This document shows positions 48,484 to 57,400 of a stretch of 64,000 nucleotides of DNA, piece after piece (the first letter of the stretch is position 1; every line of letters starts with the position of its first letter). This DNA is from Plumapathes pennacea. Lineage: Eukaryota > Cnidaria > Anthozoa > Antipatharia > Myriopathidae. The position numbers were made by a program, and so were the translations under genes. The notes under the pieces are model-generated. The model searched no databases. It was not told the origin of the DNA and was given only the letters and a program-made list of their open reading frames with translations. The stretch lies in NCBI GenBank assembly GCA_964036295.1, contig OZ038473.1:10916501-10980500 (forward strand). The letters run 5' to 3'.

Positions 48484-51400
48484 CGACAACGACTAGAACG
48501 ACATTAGAATAACAAAAATAGAACAAAATTTACATCTAACAAAGTTGGCAAAGCAGAGAGGAAGGCTACGTCCACACTAACGCATTTTCAGAAACCTTCG
48601 TTTTCGCCCGTCCATACCAATCCTTCGTTTTCGAGTCGCCCGTCTGCACTAATTCGTTTTCATTTGAAAACGCATCCGTTTTCGAATGTCTCCACTTTGG
48701 AAACCGTTTTTGAAAACCTCCCTTCCTTTTCGAGTCATCGTTTTAGTGTGGACGGACAGGAAAAACGCATAAAAAATTATTCACTTTCAAACGAAAACGC
48801 CTTTAGTGTGAACGGGTCCTAAGAACAGGATAAAGTGCTATACAAAGAGAAAAAAATACGTGCTAAGAAAATGGGGGAAGAGAGACAATTTAAGCGAGCC
48901 ACGTTCACTCAGCTGTCACGAACTACTTTCTAATTCGCATCTGTCGTTGTTTCAGTATATATTCTGGTTGTTTCCCTGGACGAAGTTGGTTCCTGAGTTG
49001 TTACTTCAGTGACCGTTCCCTCTGTGTAAGCTACTTTGTCTATCAAACCGAAAGGCGTTTATAGTATAAGGTGCACAGTACGCACGATCTGATAGGCCAT
49101 TACAATGTAAGCTGTATAGTACGCGCAATCTGATAGGACATTACAATGTAAGCTGTATAGTACGCGCAATCTGATGGGACATTACAATGTAAGCTGTATA
49201 GTACGCGCAATCTGATGGGACATTGCAATGTAAGCTGTATAGTACGCGCAATCTGATAGGCCATTACAATGTAAGCTGTATAGTACACGCAATCTGATAG
49301 GACATTACAATGTAAGCTGTATAGTACGCGCAATCTGATAGGTACATTATAGCTGTTTTCGCATGACTGTCGAAAGTAATCGTGTAATTGCTTTGGTTTT
49401 GCGTTTGCTACGCTTTCCGATTGCGTGTTTAGATGAGGCTATATTACACGGGAACGCGTTATATTTAACAATTATTCGCCGAAGTGGAGGTGAACAGCGG
49501 TGGATATTTACCGAGCCGTTTCGGCGAGGTAAATATCCACCGCTATTCACCGACACTGAGGCGAATAATTGTTTTATTATATACCACACAAGTTTAATAG
49601 CCAACTCCCAAATAGCTATTTTATTTCCGACAAAAGTGGGCAAAAAACTGGGTTCGCGCGCCATTTTGTTTTACTGGAAGCCGCCGGGAAGTGAATAGTA
49701 CTTGATATTCCGAGATTGAGGAGCCAATCAGAGCGCGCGAAAAGCACTATTCACTTGTGTGGTATATACTAAATTTCTTATATAAATAAATTAGTCGATA
49801 AAATACATCACGTATCACCTAAGCGTGTAATAAACTCTCATCTTACACGGTTATTTAGCCAATCAGAACGCGCGTAGTGTCGTAGTTATTTTATAAAGGG
49901 AGGACCCCAGATGACTCACCTTGGCTTGTTGTTGTCTCTGGAACTTGTGTCGTCATCTCAGGAGTTTCAGTGATCGCGTCTGTTGACGTAGAGTGCTGAT
50001 TGGTTGCCCTTTCTGTTGAAATTTCAGTTGATGCTTCCTGACTTGGTTCCAAAGTTGTCGGCTCTCCAGGGGATGTTCCGCTTGATTTCTCAGTCGATTG
50101 CTGAGTTGGTTCCTCAGATGGTTCTTGACTTGGTTCACGAGTTGACACCTCAATTGGTTCATCAGTTACTTCCTGAGTCGATTCCTGAGTCGACTTTTCA
50201 GTTAGTTCCTCTGTTGGTTGTTCAGTTTTCTTCACAGTGGCTCCATCCGTTGGTCCCATAGTAAAGTCATCTGTTGGTTCACTAGTTACTTCAGTAGTTG
50301 GTTCCTGAGTTGTTAGTTCAGTGGCCGGTCCCTCTGTGTGGGGTACTTTGTCTATCAAACGGAAAGGCGTCATAGTATAAGGTGCACAGTACGCACGATT
50401 TGATAGGCTATTACAATGTAAGCTGTATAGTACGCGCAATCTGATAGGACATTACAATGTAACAGTAGGTTGGTTGTGATCGTCCGGGTTAGAGTAGTCT
50501 CCAGAAAGACTGTTGTTGGTGACTGACGTTTCGACTACCTGAGCGGAAGTCATCTTCAGAGTCAAGTGAAAGTATTCGTCAGATGGCGGTATTTATGTCT
50601 CTGGTTGTTGAAGTGATTGGTCCGTTATGTCGGCCTATGGTTGGTCGAGTCTGCTCGACTAAACCATTTGCCATTACAATGTAAACTGTATAGTACGCGC
50701 AATCTGATAGGACATTACATGTAAGTTGTATAGTACGCGCAATCTGATAGGCCATTACAATGTAAGCTGTATAGTACGCGCAATCTGATAGGACATTACA
50801 TGTAAGTTGTATAGTACGCGCAATCTGATAGGACATTACAATGTAAGCTGCATAGTACGCGCAATCTGATAGGACATTATAGCTGTTTTCGCATGACTGT
50901 CGAAAGTAATCGTGTGATTGCTTTGGTTTTGCGTTTGCTACGCTTTCCGATTGGTCCTAACAAGTTTAGCAACACTCTTGGCTAATCAAAATCCAAAGCA
51001 AAACCTGGTTGCGATTTTCTCACTCAAAAAAGCAGTGGCGATGGCGTGTACTGCTGACTGATTAGTAAAACCAATCGCAATTACTTGGTTTTGGTTTTGG
51101 TTTTGGTTTTGCTCGCACTTCTAATTGATCGGATGTTTTTGCTCGCCTCCTTGATTGGCTCCGTGATTGCGTAGGTTTAGGTTTTCGACAGTCAGCCGAA
51201 AAGCGTGAACAGTAGGCGCGATCTGATAGGAGTTGTCCCTGGTTTGGCCCCGAGTGATATTTATCCGTCTCAAATGGGAAGCAACCCAACTTTTCCAACC
51301 CTTGACGGTAAATTGGCCAGGGCTGTCATCTCACCCGGACTTGTGTAAACAAGGCGTACAGAACTCTGCAGGTACAGTCAAAGCCCTCTGGGCGGACACT

Positions 51401-54400
51401 CTCGTAAGCGTACAGCTCTACTTACGGACGCTTCTACGAAACCCCATTTAACTCAGTAGAGTAAAACTCTGTACATTACACATTCTCGTAAGCGGACAGT
51501 TCCAGTTGCGGACACTTTGATGCTTCCCAAGGGTGTCCGCTTACGATAGCTTCAACTGTATATCCGTGACAAGCTACATAAAAATAAACAGTCAAACGAG
51601 GGTACACGCAAGCTACCTTCACACATGTTGCAACTTCGCGGGCAGTTAACACGCATCCACTCTGAGTTTGTGGAGCAATAACCTTGGCTCTTGTGGACTG
51701 GACACCTACTGAACCGGTCCTCGCAGACTAGATTGATTGCAGAAAACAAAAAACACATGATATCAATTTAATGGTTTCCCTAGCTACTTGAGTGTTCGAC
51801 CAACTTCCCGCGTGTTTAGATGAGGCTATATCACACGGGAACGCGTTATATATTTCTTTTATAAAATAATTGGTCAATAAAATACATCACGTATCACCTC
51901 GGCGTGTAATATATTCTCATCTCACACGGTTTAGCCAATCAGAACGCGCGTAGTGTCGTAGTTATTTTATAAATCCAGTACAGAACCTCTCTAAGTGATT
52001 ACCTGACCAAAGTACTCCTTAAGCAACAACAAAATCAAAATCCCCGCAAACACAGGCATTTAAGGCTCACTGTTGGAATGTTTTGCCAATGCAGTGTGTT
52101 TGTTTGCAACTCGAATCATGTGTGAAAACTTCAAAAGCCGAGTTTGGCTGCCAACAGATGTCAAAATACGTAAATAGCACAAATCTAATATTCTTCTCAA
52201 ACAAGTCGGATTGGAATGGATTGTAAACTTGTCTTCAACATTCAAAGGCCCTGAAACTATAGCGGATCTAAACTCCGGCGCGAAAAGGACAGAGCTTGAG
52301 AGGGGCCTCTTAGTGTTACGGATTAACCCTTTCACTCCCAAGCTCAAAATCCAGATTCTCCCAACTTTTTAAGAAGAAAATATATAAGTGATGTAATGAG
52401 AATTCAGTTTAATCAGCTACTATCTGAGCAAGCCATCAAAAGCCAAGTTCTTCTTACTGTATTATATAATTCTAGTGAGAAACTGAAGGAGAAAATTGAA
52501 GTTGATCACTCTTGGGAGTGAAAGGGTCAACGCACCTGGGCACGCCTGGGTGTTACACTGTACAGCATCGTTGTCATTTCCTTCACAGTTTCTGCCACCG
52601 TGCAATGGGGCGGGGTTTGTGCAGCGACGGCGCATTCTCTGGATTCCTCCACCACAAGGCTCGCTGCATTTCTCATACACGAACCACTGGCCCCAGTTCC
52701 CGTCCACTTCACAAAGGAAAAAACACTTCAGGATTTTGCTTATTCCTTTTACAACAAAACGGCAAATTTTACTCGAGCTAGAAAACAAGCAAGCCTGTCA
52801 AATGAAACCAAAAGGTGTGACCATTCAAATGAAAGCTCTCAACAAGTATATTCTGATAGCAGTGTCCACACGGGTCAACGCACCTGGGCACGCCTGGGTG
52901 TTACACTGTACAGCGTCGTTATCATTTCCTTCACAGTTTCTGCCACCGTGCAATGGGGCGGGGTTTGTGCAGCGACGGCGCATTTTCTGGATTCCTCCAC
53001 CACAAGGCTCGCTGCATTTCTCATACACGAACCACTGGCCCCAGTTCCCGTCCACTTCACAAAGGAAAAAACACTTCAGGATTTTGCTTATTCCTTTTAC
53101 AACAAAACGGCAAATTTACTCGAGCTAGAAAACAAGCAGGCCTGTCAAATGAAACCAAAAGGTGTGACCATTCAAATGAAAGCTCTCAACAAGTATATTC
53201 TGATAGAAGTGTCCACACGGGTCAACGCACCTGGGCACGCCTGGGTGTTACACTGTACAGCATCGTTGTCATTTCCTTCACAGTTTCTGCCACCGTGCAA
53301 TGGGGCGGGGTTTGTGCAGCGACGGCGCATTTTCTGGATTCCTCCACCACAAGGCTCGCTGCATTTCTCATACACGGACCACTGGCCCCAGTTCCCGTCC
53401 ACTTCACAAAGGAAAAAACACTTCAGGATTTTGCTTATTCCTTTTACAACAAAACGGCAAATTTTACTCGAGCTAGAAAACAAGCAGGCCTGTCAAATGA
53501 AACCAAAAGGTGTGACCATTCAAATGAAAGCTCTCAACAAGTATATTCTGATAGCAGTGTCCACCTTTAACTTCTGAACTGTTAACTGAAACCCAAATGT
53601 GATCACTCAAGTGAAAGCTTTTAATGAGTACATTTGAATAGCAGTGTTCACTGCCAACACCTGAACTGTCAAATGAAACGTAAAGTGTGACCACTTAAAT
53701 GAAATCTCTCAATGAGTACATTCTGATAGCAGTGTTCACTTCCAACTCCTGAACTGTCAAATAAGACCTAACGGTGTGACCACTCAAATGAAAGCTTCCA
53801 ACGAGTACATTCTAATAGCAGTGGTTATGCGTTCCTGAATGGAGTTCAAGATTAAATTGGACAATAACACCTGGCAGTGAAGTTAATCTTCTTCTTATCC
53901 GAGCAATGGGATGACTCGACCCAGAAAAACTCGAACTGTCAACTATAAATTCATAGTCAGTTAGTTACCTGGACATTCGGTAAAACAAAGCTCGGTGTCA
54001 ATCGCAGGTCCTTCGCACTGTTGGCCGCCATTTCGTGGGGATGGGTTTGAACAGGTACGTTCCCTTTTACGCTCTCCGCTCCCGCAAGCTTTACTACAGG
54101 GACCAAACGGCGACCACGGACTCCAATGACCGTGCACTTATCAAATGAAAAATAAAAAACGAACCAATACAACTATCAAGTTATATAAGATAAATTATAA
54201 AATAACTATGATACTACGCGCGTACTGATTGCTAATTATTTTATAAAATAAATATATAACGCGTTCCCGTATAATATAGCCTCATCTAAACACTTGGGAA
54301 GTTAAGAGAATACTCAAGTAGCGCTGGAAACCACTCGACGGCCTCATGGTTTCCGTACGTTACTCTCGTGTTCTCCCAACTTCCCGCGTGTTTAGATGAG

Positions 54401-57400
54401 GCTATATTACACGGGAACGCGTTATATATCCTCAAGTCTTGCCCATTGACCTATATTTACCTTTCATCATCTATATGTGCCACCAAGGGGTCTCTTGGAG
54501 CCACTTAGCTTGATTACTCTAAGGTTACTCAGTAGCTTCCTTGACATGTGTTTGATGAACAAAAATAAACTCGTGCCGTTCATACGGTCTGATTGGTGCA
54601 AGCATTACACATTGATTCAATTGGGAGCTTCTACCCGTGCTTTGGCACCGCGCCCATATATCAGCATGGGCAGTGGGCGGGAATCGTAAATCAACTATCA
54701 AATGCCGTAAAGTGCGGCCATCATCTTGAATAATCGTTATTTTGTGTGGTGACCGGGAAGAACAAAACCTTATAAAAATTAAATGTTCAAAATTAAGTCG
54801 ATTACCGACCCACAAGGTCGCAATAATGTCCGCGCACGCGGGAACAGCCAGAGATTTTTAGCCCTTTCACTAACAAGATCAAAATGCGTATTCTCCCAAC
54901 CTTTTAAGAGGAAAATGTATGAGTGATTTAGTGAGTATTGATAGTTCAATCTGCTGTAAATTGAGCAAGGTATCAAAAGCAAAGTTCTCCCTACTGTATG
55001 ATATATTCCTGGTGAGAAACTGAAGGAGAAAATTGAAGTTGATCACTCTTGGGAGTGAAAGGGTAAATGTTCACAGCACATGATTCGCACTCGGAGTCCT
55101 CTTGAAACAGTCAACAGGGAACCCTGGAAATGGCGGATCAATTATCTCGGCGTGCAAAGGAATGTGGTCAAGAGGGCCCTTTATAGGAGAGAAATTACCG
55201 TCTACAGTTTGTCGAGAGTTCTCCGTATATTTACCTGGACACGGCTGTGTATTGCAAGCTCTGGTATCATAATGGCGCCCCGGGCAATATCTGCCTTCTT
55301 TCCCTGGTGCAGGATTATTACAGATGCGCCTTCTACGTTGAGAACCTCCACCACAAAGCCGAGTACATTCACTATACTCCATCCACTCACTCCACCCGCC
55401 GTGCACTTTAAAAGAGGGGAAAAGAAGAAATTCTAAAACTAAAATAATTTCAAGATGATTCTTTTTTTAATTCTAGAGCAGTTTTCGGATGACTTTCGAA
55501 ATAACAAACGAAACAATAATGCAATCACCCAGCCAATCACAGAGCCTGTAAGCAAACACTTTCAACCAATTAGAAGCCAAAGTAATTTACTTTGAAGAAG
55601 CCAATCAGCAACGCGAGAAGATGCCACCAACACCATTCGCGATTATATTCGACAGTCATCGAAAAACCGCTCTGGAATGAAACACAGACAGACAGACACA
55701 GACACAAAGACACAGACACACAAACACAGACACACACACACACAGACACACAGACACACAGACACAGACACAGACACACACGCAACTTCTGCTGCAGCTG
55801 CCATAGGTCCAGGAGCTCCACTGACCGTCAACAGCTAAAGAATGATCACCAACTTTAATTTTCCTTTCCAGTTTCTCACTAGAAATACCGTAAAATTCCT
55901 TTTATAGGCCCTGGGCAGAAGAACCCGTTACCAGATCCAACCCCGCGCCGTCTTGAGTTATTTTTTAGACTTTGTTTCCCGCGAAATTCTATCCCCTCTG
56001 TCGTCAGCGAAGACGTACCCTTGTTTTCAAGCCCTCGCGGCGTAATTATATAAACCTAACCCTAATAAAGTCTTTAAACAATCTCTGTCGCCGAACCGCG
56101 GGAAGGGGTTTGTGCAGCGGCGGTACATTCTTTGGGTTCCTCCACCACAAGAGTTGCTGCACGTTACATACGGGAACCACTCGCCCCAGTCCCCGTCCAC
56201 TTTACAAGAAAAAAATGTTCAGAGTGTTACCAAACGTTATTTCTATCCTAAACGGAACAAGATCTTTTGGGCCTAGCACCATGCAGAAAAGTCCAGCTAG
56301 CACCCATTCCAAGATACGACGAGTGACTACAGGAAGTTTGGTTGAGGCTAATATCAAATACCTGGACATCTTTGCATATTGCAATAGTACAACTCCTCGT
56401 CAAAGCCAATACATGGTGAACCTCCGTTTTGTGGAGCCGGGTTATCACACAAGCGTCGCCTGGTCGTTCTGCCTCCACCACAACTCTTGCTACATCGCCC
56501 GTACGTCCAAGAACCCCAGTTGCCATCTACAACTACAGTAGACCCACAGCCAGTGTCAAATAATACAGTTTTCATAAGTAAATATATAACACCTTGGATT
56601 CTTGGAAATCAATCTTGTGTCCTGTTGCACGTTACATTGCATGAAGGCCTAGATGGGAGGGGGGGGGGGGGGGGGGTCTGCATAAAACTTAACAGTAAAA
56701 AAGATCAGGCCCATAACACTTTACAATAAACCCCATCTGGGCCCCCTAGTCTTGTTTTATTTAATATCTAGTCTTGTAACACTTAACTGTATCTTTTTAC
56801 ATAATACTTAACATTAACTTTTTTGGCTTCATAGCACTTAACAGTAAAAAAATTCAGGCCCATAACACTTAACAGTAAACCCCACCTAGGCCCTCTTACA
56901 TATATTTGTGTTTTGTCCGGTACGGTTTACGCACAGAAGCTAGTTGGGAGCATAGGGTGGTCGCTTACCAGAGGTCAAAAACAATAGAAAAACTCAAACG
57001 GTGAGCCTCAAAGCTAGTCGCGGTCGCTACGAGAGGCGGTCGCTTACGAGAAGTTTCACTAATAGTAATTTGACCGAGAAACCAATCGTTATTTTGGTTA
57101 CTGGTCGCTTAAGGAAGGTGGTCGCTTAGGAGAGGTAGCCGCTAAGGAAAGTTCGACTGTACTGACAAAAAAATCGAACTGAAGCTATGAACAAAGATAT
57201 AGGGCCGACTCAAGGGTGTTTTCTTCGATACACAACTTCCTTATTTATGAAAGTTTGTAAGTTCTCCCACTTATTTCGTAAAATTTTATTGGTACGAAGT
57301 TTCTTATGAGAGTTTTGTAAATGTGGCCCCTGCACTGCTAGTCTATTGCTATCCTGGAACGCCGCGGAAATACGACATTGTGATCGCGCAATCACAATCT

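Noticed and set aside
49055-49349. Regular direct repeats suggesting a CRISPR array
   Set aside because: Units are contiguous without unique spacers, and the context is animal intron DNA; it is a minisatellite.
52600-53577. Plus-strand open frame of 325 codons over the TSP1 triplication
   Set aside because: It is antisense to three intact TSP1 exons and stays open because the 347-348 bp unit repeats. The minus strand has six-cysteine domains with correct splice sites.
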